NCBI GenBank assembly: GCA_016870695.1
Contig: VGAV01000178.1
Coordinates: 1-5,649 of the forward strand
DNA: 5,649 nt
Source: Actinomycetota bacterium
GTDB lineage: Bacteria; Actinomycetota; Actinomycetes; Actinomycetales; Microbacteriaceae
Direction: 5' to 3'
How positions within the stretch are numbered: the stretch's first letter is position 1; the number at the start of each line of letters is the position of its first letter. This document shows, one piece after another, positions 1 to 5,314 of the stretch. The position numbers and the translations under genes were made by a program. The notes beneath the pieces are model-generated. The model was given only the letters and a program-made list of their open reading frames with translations. It searched no databases and was not told the origin of the DNA.

Positions 1-2250
1 CAGCGCCAGGCGGTCGGGCGCGGCGTCGAGGACGGTCGCCGCGATCTGCCGGTGCACGGTGGAGGTGCCGTTGCCGAACTCCGCGGTGCCCACGCGCAGC
101 AGGAAGGTCCCGTCGGGGCGGAGCGTCGCCGTCGTGTGCGCGATGTGCCCGCGCGGGGCCATCGTCGCGATCATCGCCGCGGCCATGCCCTCGCCGACCC
201 GCCATCCCGCGGGGGCGTCGACGCCGTTGCCGCGCCGCAGCGCGTCCTGCGCCAGGTCGAGGCACTGGTCGAGCCCGTAACTGCCCCAGACGAGGTCCTC
301 CTCGTGGGTCTCCTCGCCGACGTCGGGGTGCAGGGAGTCGCCCTCGCGCACCGCGTTGAGGCGGCGGAGGTCGAAGGGGTCGATGCCCAGCTCGACGGCG
401 AGGGCGTCCATCGCCGACTCGACGGCGAAGACGACCTGCCCGAGGCCGTACCCGCGGAACGCGCCCGACGGCGGGTTGTTCGTGTACACGGCCTCCGCGT
501 CGATCCACTTTGTCGGGACGCGGTACAGCGTCGTCGACTCCGCGCACGAGTGGAACAGCACGCCGATGGCGTGGTTGCCGTAGGCGCCGGTGTCGCTGAG
601 CACGTCGAGCTTCATGGCGGTGAGGGTGCCGTCGGCGTCCGCTCCCAGGGTCGTCCGGACGCGGAACGGATGCCGCAGCGACGCGCGAACGAACTGGTCG
701 GTGCGCGAGTACTCGTACGCGACCGGGCGGCCGAGGGTGAGCACCGCCAGGGCCGTAAGGTCCTCGGTGAAGAGCTCCTGCTTGCCGCCGAAGCCGCCGC
801 CGACGCGGGGGGCGTAGACGCGGACGCGGTCGGGCGCGAGGTCGAAGATGTGCGCGAGCTCGTCGCGGACGAGGAACGGCACCTGCGTGGAGGATCGGAC
901 GACGAGCCGCCCGTCGTCGTCGAGCCAGCCGACCGCGCCGTGCGTCTCCAGGGCGGCGTGCGTGACGCGCGACGAGCGCCACTCGCCGGTCACCGTCGTG
1001 TGGCTGGCCGCGAGGGCCGCGTCGATGTCACCGCCGTGACCGAGGTGGAATCCCGCGACGACGTTCCGGCCGGCATCCATCACCCGCTCCTCGGGCGTGC
1101 GGTCGGGGTGCAGGAGGGGAGCGCCGGGCGTGCGGGCCTGTTCCGAATCGAACACCGCGGGCAGGATCTCGTACGCGACCGTGACGGCACGGCATCCCGC
1201 GTCCGCCGCCTCCGCCGTGTCAGCGACGACCGCTGCGACGCGCTGCCCCACGTGCCGCACGACGTCGTCGAGCATGCGCGTGTCGTCAGGGTCGTCGGTG
1301 CGGTGCTCGTGGCGTCCGGTGGAGTAGCGGACGTCGGGGACGTCATCGTGCGTGAACACCGCGACGACGCCCGGGACGGCGAGGGCGGCGGCCGTGTCGA
1401 TCGACACGATGCGCGCGTGCGGGTGCGGCGACGTGACGACGCGGAGCACCAGCGGGGGGCCGCCGGGCACGGGCTCGTCGAAGGTGTACGGCTCGCGTCC
1501 CTGCACGATCCGGCGGGCGGCCTCGGGCACGACGGAGCTGCCGACCCTCCCCTCCCCGTGGTCACCCGGGCGGCCAGGGATGCCATGGCCGTGACGTGCC
1601 GCAGATGTACGGTTTTCGCTGGTCTCGGCGTGCATTTGCGCCAAGTCATCGCCAAAGGCCCCGAGGATGCCATGGCCGTGACGTGGCGCAGAGGTACGCT
1701 CCACGCCGGGTTCGGCGTGCATTCGCGCCACATCATCGCCGGGGGTGCTGCAGCACGACGCGGCGGGAGCGGGCGCGGCGGAGCCTCCGGACGCGGCGCC
1801 GCCGGTCTCACGCACCGGCCCGAGCACCGACGCGCGGATCGCCTCGCGGATCGGCCGGTACCCGGTGCAGCGGCAGAGGTTGCCCTTCATCCGGCGATCG
1901 AGGTCCGGCAGGTCGTCGGCGGAGAGCGTGGATGCCGTGACGCTCATGCCCGGCGTGCAGAATCCGCACTGGAAGCCGAAGCCCGTCGCGAGAGCCTCCT
2001 GCACCGGGTGGAGCTCGTCGCCGGGAGCGAGGCCCGCCGCCGTGGTGATCGACCGCCCGTCCAGCCGCATGGCCGGCACGATGCACGAGTGCGTCGGCTC
2101 GCCGTCGAGGAGGATCGAGCACGCGCCGCAGTCGCCGGCGTCGCAGCCCTTCTTCACCTCCACGTGGCCGGTCTCGCGCAGGAGCGTCCGCGCGCACTGA
2201 CCCGGACGGGGATCCGTCTCGACGACGGCCCCGTTGACCTCGAACCTCAC
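1..2250 (-). CDS. Fused [2Fe-2S]/molybdopterin-binding subunit of a xanthine dehydrogenase-family hydroxylase (C-terminus beyond the window)
   Basis: The catalytic and electron-transfer chain of a cytosolic molybdenum hydroxylase. I translated 750 residues from GTG at 2250; the frame is open to position 1. Residues 1-75 are a plant-type ferredoxin domain with C36, C41, C44 and C56. Residues 76-145 are the second [2Fe-2S] domain, with C95, C98, C126 and C128 (QCGFC and LCRCTGYRP). Residues 150-235 are a linker containing a repeated 29-residue insert. From about 236 (VPEAARRIVQGREPYTFDEP) the Mo-domain begins. It shows STQVP (Q456), GGGFGGK (484-490), DTGAYGNH (553-560) and GAFRGYGLGQ (596-605), equivalent to the molybdopterin contacts Gln767, Phe798 and Arg912 of bovine xanthine oxidase. 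The catalytic C-terminal Glu lies outside the window. Start choice: AAGGAGG seven bases upstream, and the GTG overlaps the FAD gene stop as GTGA. The residue after GGGFGGK is Q491 where xanthine oxidase has Glu802, so the substrate is uncertain. The domain order resembles E. coli XdhD. Confidence 0.93.
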   Translation of the reverse strand, partial: MRFEVNGAVVETDPRPGQCARTLLRETGHVEVKKGCDAGDCGACSILLDGEPTHSCIVPAMRLDGRSITTAAGLAPGDELHPVQEALATGFGFQCGFCTPGMSVTASTLSADDLPDLDRRMKGNLCRCTGYRPIREAIRASVLGPVRETGGAASGGSAAPAPAASCCSTPGDDVARMHAEPGVERTSAPRHGHGILGAFGDDLAQMHAETSENRTSAARHGHGIPGRPGDHGEGRVGSSVVPEAARRIVQGREPYTFDEPVPGGPPLVLRVVTSPHPHARIVSIDTAAALAVPGVVAVFTHDDVPDVRYSTGRHEHRTDDPDDTRMLDDVVRHVGQRVAAVVADTAEAADAGCRAVTVAYEILPAVFDSEQARTPGAPLLHPDRTPEERVMDAGRNVVAGFHLGHGGDIDAALAASHTTVTGEWRSSRVTHAALETHGAVGWLDDDGRLVVRSSTQVPFLVRDELAHIFDLAPDRVRVYAPRVGGGFGGKQELFTEDLTALAVLTLGRPVAYEYSRTDQFVRASLRHPFRVRTTLGADADGTLTAMKLDVLSDTGAYGNHAIGVLFHSCAESTTLYRVPTKWIDAEAVYTNNPPSGAFRGYGLGQVVFAVESAMDALAVELGIDPFDLRRLNAVREGDSLHPDVGEETHEEDLVWGSYGLDQCLDLAQDALRRGNGVDAPAGWRVGEGMAAAMIATMAPRGHIAHTTATLRPDGTFLLRVGTAEFGNGTSTVHRQIAATVLDAAPDRLAL
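1578..1740. repeat. Two tandem palindromic repeats (87-bp period) inside the FeS-Mo gene linker
   Basis: Copy 1 is 1578-1653 and copy 2 is 1665-1740; each is 76 bp and 64 of 76 bases agree by hand count. The spacing is 87 bp, exactly 29 codons, so the reading frame is kept. Each copy is an imperfect inverted repeat. The left arm (plus-strand TGACGTGGCGCAGAGGTAC in copy 2, starting 1679) pairs with the right arm ending near 1735. About 15 of 19 positions are complementary in copy 1 and 14 of 19 in copy 2, around a roughly 20-base loop. The ends carry GGATGCCATGGCC. Most differences between the copies fall in the loop, not the arms. On the coding strand the copies encode residues 171-199 and 200-228, 19 of 29 identical, sharing GDD.A.MHAE, RTSA and RHGHGI.G. 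Several codons here (GAA, CGT, ACA, TCT, CAA, TTT) are poor in G or C at the third position, unlike the rest of the gene. This points to inserted sequence and not to native linker. Confidence 0.88.
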
Positions 2251-3071
2251 GCGGCGGCCTCCTTCGCGAACTGCGTGCGCAGCCGCTCGGCCAGAACGAC
2301 GCTCACCCCACGGCGCCAGTCGGCGCTGCCCAGCGGGTCGGTGTAGAAATCGGTGGCCGAGGCCACGGCATCCCTGAGCTCTCCCGGTCCCGGCACACGC
2401 GCGAACCGCAGCACGCGCGGCCGACGCACGGAGGCGGTCACGACGAACACGGCGGCACCGTCCGGGTCGACGCGGGCGGTGACGACGGCGCCGGAACGGC
2501 CGAGCTCGGCGAGCGCGATCTTGCGCAGGCCGACCCGCGACCGCAGCGCGTGCGCGGGGACGTCGAGAGCGCGCAGCACCTCCCCGTGTGCGAGCGAGGT
2601 CGCCTGGTTGTCGACGACCAGGTCGGCGACGGCGACCCGGCGCTCGCCCCCGTCGGGCGTCCACACCACCGCCGTGGCATCCAGGGTCGAGAGCAGGGAG
2701 ATCATCGCGCCGGCCGCGAAGGCCTGGCAGACGTTGCCGCCCACGGTCGCGGTGTTCCAGATCTTGAAGGAGGCGAGCAGCGCATCGGCGGCGGGCCGGG
2801 CGAGGGCGAGCGACGTCCAGTCCGCCGGGGCCTCGCGCTCCACCCACGCGAGCAGACGCGCGATCGTGCAGGTCGCGCCGATGCGGAGGCCGTCGGCGGT
2901 GATCTCGATGTCAGCCCAGGCGAGCGTGGTCAGGTCGACGAAGCCGGTGGTCTCGGGCTGCGGTTCGCTCATGAGCCAGGTGCCGCCGGCGATGACGACC
3001 TCTCCCGGGCGCAGGGCGAGGTCGGCGCGGGTGCGGGCGGCGCGGTACGACGTGACGGTGGTGATGTCCAT
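2247..3071 (-). CDS. FAD-binding subunit of a xanthine dehydrogenase-family hydroxylase
   Basis: The medium subunit, which takes electrons from the [2Fe-2S] clusters of its partner and passes them through FAD to the acceptor. It has 274 residues, close to the usual 260-300 for stand-alone FAD subunits. The N-terminal FAD-binding PCMH-type domain carries VIAGGTWLM at residues 26-34 and NTATVGGNVCQA at 106-117, the two flavin-contacting loops typical of the family. The C-terminal CO-dehydrogenase-flavoprotein-like domain covers about 175-270 (GLRKIALAELGRSGAVV). The ATG at 3071 was chosen over one nine codons upstream because it starts one base after the stop of the small upstream ORF (TGA-C-ATG) and matches the family N-terminus. 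No strong ribosome binding site precedes it, so translational coupling is likely. The stop overlaps the next gene start by GTGA, which fits equimolar synthesis with the FeS-Mo subunit. E. coli YgfM is a functional analogue in a similar cluster. Confidence 0.93.
   Translation of the reverse strand: MDITTVTSYRAARTRADLALRPGEVVIAGGTWLMSEPQPETTGFVDLTTLAWADIEITADGLRIGATCTIARLLAWVEREAPADWTSLALARPAADALLASFKIWNTATVGGNVCQAFAAGAMISLLSTLDATAVVWTPDGGERRVAVADLVVDNQATSLAHGEVLRALDVPAHALRSRVGLRKIALAELGRSGAVVTARVDPDGAAVFVVTASVRRPRVLRFARVPGPGELRDAVASATDFYTDPLGSADWRRGVSVVLAERLRTQFAKEAAA
2258..2264 (-). promoter_or_regulatory. Ribosome binding site deciding the GTG start of the FeS-Mo subunit
   Basis: AAGGAGG on the minus strand, inside the last codons of the FAD gene, seven bases before the GTG at 2250. 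This near-perfect anti-16S match justifies the GTG start and shows that the downstream subunit can initiate independently as well as by coupling. Confidence 0.8.
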
Positions 3072-3072
3072 G

Positions 3073-3204
3073 TCAGTCCGCCGCCGTCTCGTGGGCACGG
3101 CGCGCGACGCCGACGGGAGACCGCCGCATCGGCGTCAGCGGGTCGTCGACGAGCGCGACGGTCTCGACGACGTCGGGACCGAACGGGGTGCCGGCCGTGA
3201 TCAT
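3073..3204 (-). CDS. Small ORF, 43 residues, first gene of the hydroxylase operon, unknown function
   Basis: I do not recognise this protein. It starts MITAGTPFGPDVVE and ends RRAHETAAD; it is fairly acidic in the first half and basic in the second. It has no cysteine, no membrane segment and no signal peptide. Evidence that it is translated: GGAGG lies five bases before the ATG (3210-3214), the best ribosome binding site in this operon apart from that of the FeS-Mo gene. Of the 42 codons after the start, 39 end in G or C, as in the neighbouring real genes. Its TGA is separated from the ATG of the FAD subunit by a single base, so ribosomes terminating here could reinitiate on the FAD gene, which lacks a good site of its own. 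It could be a coupling or leader peptide, a small accessory protein of the enzyme, or the residue of a once longer gene. A chance ORF is less likely but not excluded. Confidence 0.6.
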   Translation of the reverse strand: MITAGTPFGPDVVETVALVDDPLTPMRRSPVGVARRAHETAAD

Positions 3205-3209
3205 GTCCA

Positions 3210-3214
3210 CCTCC
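3210..3214 (-). promoter_or_regulatory. Ribosome binding site of the small ORF
   Basis: GGAGG on the minus strand, five bases upstream of the ATG at 3204. It supports translation of the 43-residue ORF and fixes its start. Confidence 0.65.
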
Positions 3215-3259
3215 GGGAAGCTGCAGCAGTGCCGAGCGTAGGCAGGCCGCGTTTCGGCG

Positions 3260-3278
3260 ATGTTGCCGCCACGAACAT
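3260..3278. promoter_or_regulatory. Candidate operator dyad upstream of the hydroxylase operon
   Basis: ATGTT (3260-3264) and AACAT (3274-3278) form a dyad separated by nine bases, about 56 bases upstream of the small ORF start. Just downstream, on the minus strand, TACGCT (3240-3235) fits an actinobacterial TAnnnT -10 element, so the dyad would sit near the -35 region, a common place for a repressor or activator. No good -35 hexamer is visible. The arms are short, so this is only a candidate. Confidence 0.25.
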
Positions 3279-3327
3279 TTCCTGCATCGTCGGCGACGCG
3301 CGGGCGCCGTTTCCCGGCGCGGGCTCG

Positions 3328-3438
3328 CGAACTCCGGAGTCCTGACGCGGAGCGCCGCGCCGGGCTCCGGAGATCCGCGTCTTCTCCGGCCGAGGCGGGA
3401 CCCGCCCGGGTCCCCGCCGCCGATTTCTCCGGAGTTCG
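3328..3438. repeat. Palindrome-rich intergenic block with three CTCCGGAG cores
   Basis: CTCCGGAG, itself an 8-bp palindrome, occurs at 3332-3339, 3365-3372 and 3427-3434. The outer two extend to a perfect 12-bp inverted repeat: CGAACTCCGGAG at 3328-3339 and CTCCGGAGTTCG at 3427-3438. Between them are two further stems: GACGCGGA (3344-3351) with TCCGCGTC (3374-3381), and GGACCC (3398-3403) with GGGTCC (3408-3413) around a GCCC loop. The block could be a small non-autonomous repeat element, a folded RNA, or a cluster of operator sites between the divergent promoters. Coding is unlikely. Confidence 0.6.
3398..3413. terminator. Short strong GC hairpin, possible terminator or part of the repeat block
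   Basis: GGACCC-GCCC-GGGTCC is a perfect 6-bp stem with a 4-base loop, extendable with a bulge on the GC-rich flanks. It lies just past the 3' end of the LacI-type gene stump on the minus strand and so could be that gene's old terminator. There is no U-rich tail, so this is weak. Confidence 0.25.
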
Positions 3439-3458
3439 GCGCGGTGGCGGCGGCAGCG

Positions 3459-3590
3459 TCACCGCGGTGGCGCCACCGACCCCCGCTCGATGAGCTTCTG
3501 ATCCAGCACGCGCACCACGGGCGGACCCGCGTCGCCCCGCACACGACGCAGCAGCAGGCGCGCGGCCTCCGCGCCAGGGTCGCGCCCTTT
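3459..3590 (-). pseudogene. 3' stump of a LacI-family transcriptional regulator gene
   Basis: The minus-strand frame ending at TGA 3461-3459 reads GAEAARLLLRRVRGD followed by PPVVRVLDQKLIERGSVAPP. This is the characteristic C-terminal end of LacI/GalR regulators: the last helix G..AA.LLL.RI, then a variable loop, then the final strand with the R(L/V)xxRxS(x)APP tail. About 40 residues remain of the usual 330-350. Upstream of about 3590 the same frame turns into low-complexity sequence without the effector-binding core or the helix-turn-helix. Neither other minus-strand frame picks up the missing part, so a simple frameshift does not explain it. The gene therefore looks deleted from its 5' side, with the break replaced by the promoter region of the aminohydrolase. 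Regulators of this kind often sit beside catabolic operons, so this may once have controlled one or both divergent units. Confidence 0.55.
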
Positions 3591-3664
3591 CGGCCTCCTG
3601 CACGACCCCGCAGCCCGGGCCCCGCTCCCGCAAAACCCCCGCCGCACGCGTGGAACACCGCCGA

Positions 3665-3690
3665 AACACGCGATTGTTACCGTCATCAAC
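3665..3690 (+). promoter_or_regulatory. Candidate promoter/operator for the aminohydrolase gene, possibly leaderless
   Basis: The hexamer TACCGT (3678-3683) fits the actinobacterial TAnnnT -10 pattern and would place the transcript start at or next to the ATG at 3691. No Shine-Dalgarno sequence precedes that ATG (GTCATCAAC). Together these suggest a leaderless mRNA. AACA (3665-3668) and TGTT (3675-3678) form a short dyad overlapping the -10. No convincing -35 hexamer is seen. Confidence 0.3.
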
Positions 3691-5067
3691 ATGTCGCTCC
3701 TGGTCCTCAACGCCCGTCTGATCACCGTCCCCGCGGGGACGGACGACCCCGGCTACATCGAGCGCGGGTACATGCTCGTGCGGGACGGCCGCATCGCCGC
3801 GATCGGCGCCGGCGACCCCGACCCGGGCGTCACGGCCGATGAGATCCTCGACGTCGACGGCAAGTTCGTCGCTCCCGGATTCGTCTCCTCGCACAGCCAC
3901 CTCTTCACCAGCGGCTCGCGCGGTCTGGGCGTCGACCAGACGCTCTACGGGTGGTGCACGTCGATGTTCAGCGTCCTGACCAACGGCTCGCCCGACCACA
4001 TCTACTGGGCGACGCTGCACGGCTCGTTCGACTTCCTCGCCAACGGCGTCACGACCGCCTACAACTTCACCGATCCCCTCCTGCCGTGGGAGCCGATGGT
4101 CGAGGGCAAGCGCGCCGACGGCGGCGGCGTCCTGCGCGACCACGCCTGGCATACGCGCCAGAGCGACGGATGCCTCGACGCGGGCCTTCGCTTCGTCGAC
4201 TCGATCGCCCTGGACGCCACCGTCGGCACGGACGAGGAGATCTTCGCCCGCTTCGAGGCCTCGCTCGACCACGTGCTCGCCATGGACCCCGACATCGCGC
4301 TGGGCGCCTCGATCATGGGCCAGGTGCAGTGGTCGACCCGACCGGATGCCGCCGAGATCGAGGTCGCGGTCATGGACCGGTTCGGCGTCACCAACCAGGC
4401 GCACTTCCTCGAGACGTACGAGGCCATCGAGCACCAGCAGTCGAAGTTCCAGCTGTACAAGCGCGCAGGCGCGCTGCGCCCGGGCATGATGTTCGGCCAC
4501 TTCATCCAGACGACGCCGGAGATCATCCAGGATGCCGCCGCCGCCGGCGCCAGCATGTCCTGGCAGCCCGCGTCGAACGGGCGTCTCGCGTCGGGCGTCG
4601 CGCACGTCCCGGAGATGCTGGAGGCCGGGATGAAGGTCGGCATGGGCCTCGACGATCAGGCGTGCACCGATGTCGCCGACCCGTGGCAGAACATGCGGAC
4701 CGGCATGTTCATGCAGCGGGCCCGCACCCACGACCCGCTCTCGATGATGCCGGAGCGCGTGCTGCGCCTCCACACGCTCGGCGGGGCCGAGATCATGGGC
4801 GTCGACGACCGCGTCGGCAGCCTCGAGGTGGGCAAGTTCGCCGACTTCGTGGTCGTGGACCCCCGCAAGCCCGACGTCGGGCCGCTGTGGAATCCCGTCC
4901 GCAGCTACGTGCTGGCGTGCGGCCTGCGCAACCTGCAGCAGGTCTACGTGGGCGGGAAGCTCGTCAACGAGAACGGCGTCTCGACCAACCCGCTCGCCGA
5001 AGAGGCGTCGCGCGTCCTGCACGAGGAACTGCCGGCACTGGTCGACCAGTACGGCATCATCCTCTGA
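3691..5067 (+). CDS. Amidohydrolase-superfamily aminohydrolase (ATZ/TRZ/SsnA-like deaminase)
   Basis: A complete 458-residue cytosolic hydrolase of the TIM-barrel amidohydrolase superfamily. The members closest in motif remove an amino group or halide from N-heterocycles such as cytosine, guanine or s-triazines. Residues 1-60 form the N-terminal part of the small beta-sandwich (RDGRIAAIGAG). PGFVSSHSHL gives the first metal ligands H68 and H70. QAHFLE gives H238 and E241, the H-x-x-E of this branch. MFGHFIQ gives H270. GLDDQACTD gives the strand-8 Asp (D321 or D322). The C-terminal GVDDRVGSLEVGKFADFVVVD (about 370-390) is the family signature returning to the beta-sandwich. The sequence after the HSH motif (LGVDQTLYGWCTSMF) is unlike guanine or 8-oxoguanine deaminases, so I cannot name the substrate. 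It is divergent from the molybdenum hydroxylase operon. The same partnership occurs in E. coli ssnA-ygfM-xdhD, so a shared heterocycle pathway is likely. The ATG is the natural N-terminus for the family; it has no ribosome binding site. Confidence 0.92.
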   Translation: MSLLVLNARLITVPAGTDDPGYIERGYMLVRDGRIAAIGAGDPDPGVTADEILDVDGKFVAPGFVSSHSHLFTSGSRGLGVDQTLYGWCTSMFSVLTNGSPDHIYWATLHGSFDFLANGVTTAYNFTDPLLPWEPMVEGKRADGGGVLRDHAWHTRQSDGCLDAGLRFVDSIALDATVGTDEEIFARFEASLDHVLAMDPDIALGASIMGQVQWSTRPDAAEIEVAVMDRFGVTNQAHFLETYEAIEHQQSKFQLYKRAGALRPGMMFGHFIQTTPEIIQDAAAAGASMSWQPASNGRLASGVAHVPEMLEAGMKVGMGLDDQACTDVADPWQNMRTGMFMQRARTHDPLSMMPERVLRLHTLGGAEIMGVDDRVGSLEVGKFADFVVVDPRKPDVGPLWNPVRSYVLACGLRNLQQVYVGGKLVNENGVSTNPLAEEASRVLHEELPALVDQYGIIL

Positions 5068-5092
5068 CCCGCGGTCCCGCGGCGGTCGGGTC
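5066..5092 (+). terminator. Hairpin at the stop codon of the aminohydrolase gene, weak terminator candidate
   Basis: GACCCG (5066-5071, overlapping the TGA) can pair with CGGGTC (5087-5092). Alternatively CGGGT (5087-5091) can pair with ACCCG (5095-5099). There is no U tract. The larger palindromes just downstream (5115-5287) may do the terminating instead. Confidence 0.25.
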
Positions 5093-5114
5093 CGACCCGT
5101 CGGAGGTGCGGCCG

Positions 5115-5287
5115 GAATCGGATGCGGGCCGCTGATTCGGACGCCGCAGCCGATCCGGTCCGACTCCACGGCCCCGCTCCGATTCCGCGGCAGGGTGCCC
5201 GGCCGCGCCCGAATCGGATGCGGGCCGCAGATTCGGACGCCTCAGCCGATCCGGTCCGATTCCACGGCCCCGCTCCGATTCCGCGGC
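5115..5287. repeat. Two tandem palindromic repeats (96-bp period) between convergent genes
   Basis: The cores are 5115-5191 and 5211-5287, 77 bp each, with 74 of 77 bases identical by hand count, separated by an unrelated 19-bp spacer. Each core is a nested inverted repeat. The outer arms are GAATCGGATGCGGGCC (5115-5130) and GGCCCCGCTCCGATTC (5170-5185), 13 of 16 complementary. The inner arms are GATTCGGAC (5134-5142) and GTCCGACTC (5158-5166), 8 of 9 complementary. The two copies therefore form two long, similar stem-loops. They fill nearly the whole gap between the convergent aminohydrolase and regulator genes, where they could act as a bidirectional terminator. The very high identity indicates a recent duplication or ongoing gene conversion. 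They do not share sequence with the 87-bp repeats in the FeS-Mo gene. Confidence 0.88.
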
Positions 5288-5314
5288 CGGGCCACGCCCC
5301 CCGGGACCCCCGGC

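Noticed and set aside
1578..1740. Frameshift or pseudogene of the FeS-Mo gene at the repeats
   Set aside because: The period is 87 bp, a multiple of three, and the reading frame runs intact from the FeS cysteines into GGGFGGK, so the gene is not broken here.
1080..1811. A 243-codon minus-strand frame through the linker and the Mo-domain start
   Set aside because: It is out of frame with the FeS-Mo gene and is Ser/Arg/Thr/Pro-rich with no recognisable domain.
52..2346. A 764-codon open frame on the plus strand
   Set aside because: It is antisense to the FeS-Mo gene, is rich in Arg, Ala, Gly and Val, and has no domain. It stays open only because of the high GC content. The minus-strand frame carries all cofactor motifs.
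3591..3725. Continuation of the LacI-type gene upstream of 3590
   Set aside because: None of the three minus-strand frames shows the preceding conserved part of the family, and the segment overlaps the aminohydrolase promoter and start.
3951..5135. A 394-codon plus-strand frame overlapping the aminohydrolase gene
   Set aside because: Its composition is Arg, Pro, Gly and His with no motif, and it is in another frame of a gene with clear metal ligands.
3073..5169. A 698-codon open frame on the minus strand spanning the aminohydrolase region
   Set aside because: Most of it is a shadow of the aminohydrolase gene. Only the last 43 codons, after an ATG with a strong ribosome binding site, look real, and these are listed separately.
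5115..5287. CRISPR array
   Set aside because: There are only two long, internally palindromic copies (77 bp) with one 19-bp spacer. CRISPR repeats are shorter and more numerous, with spacers of 30 bp or more, and no cas genes are present.
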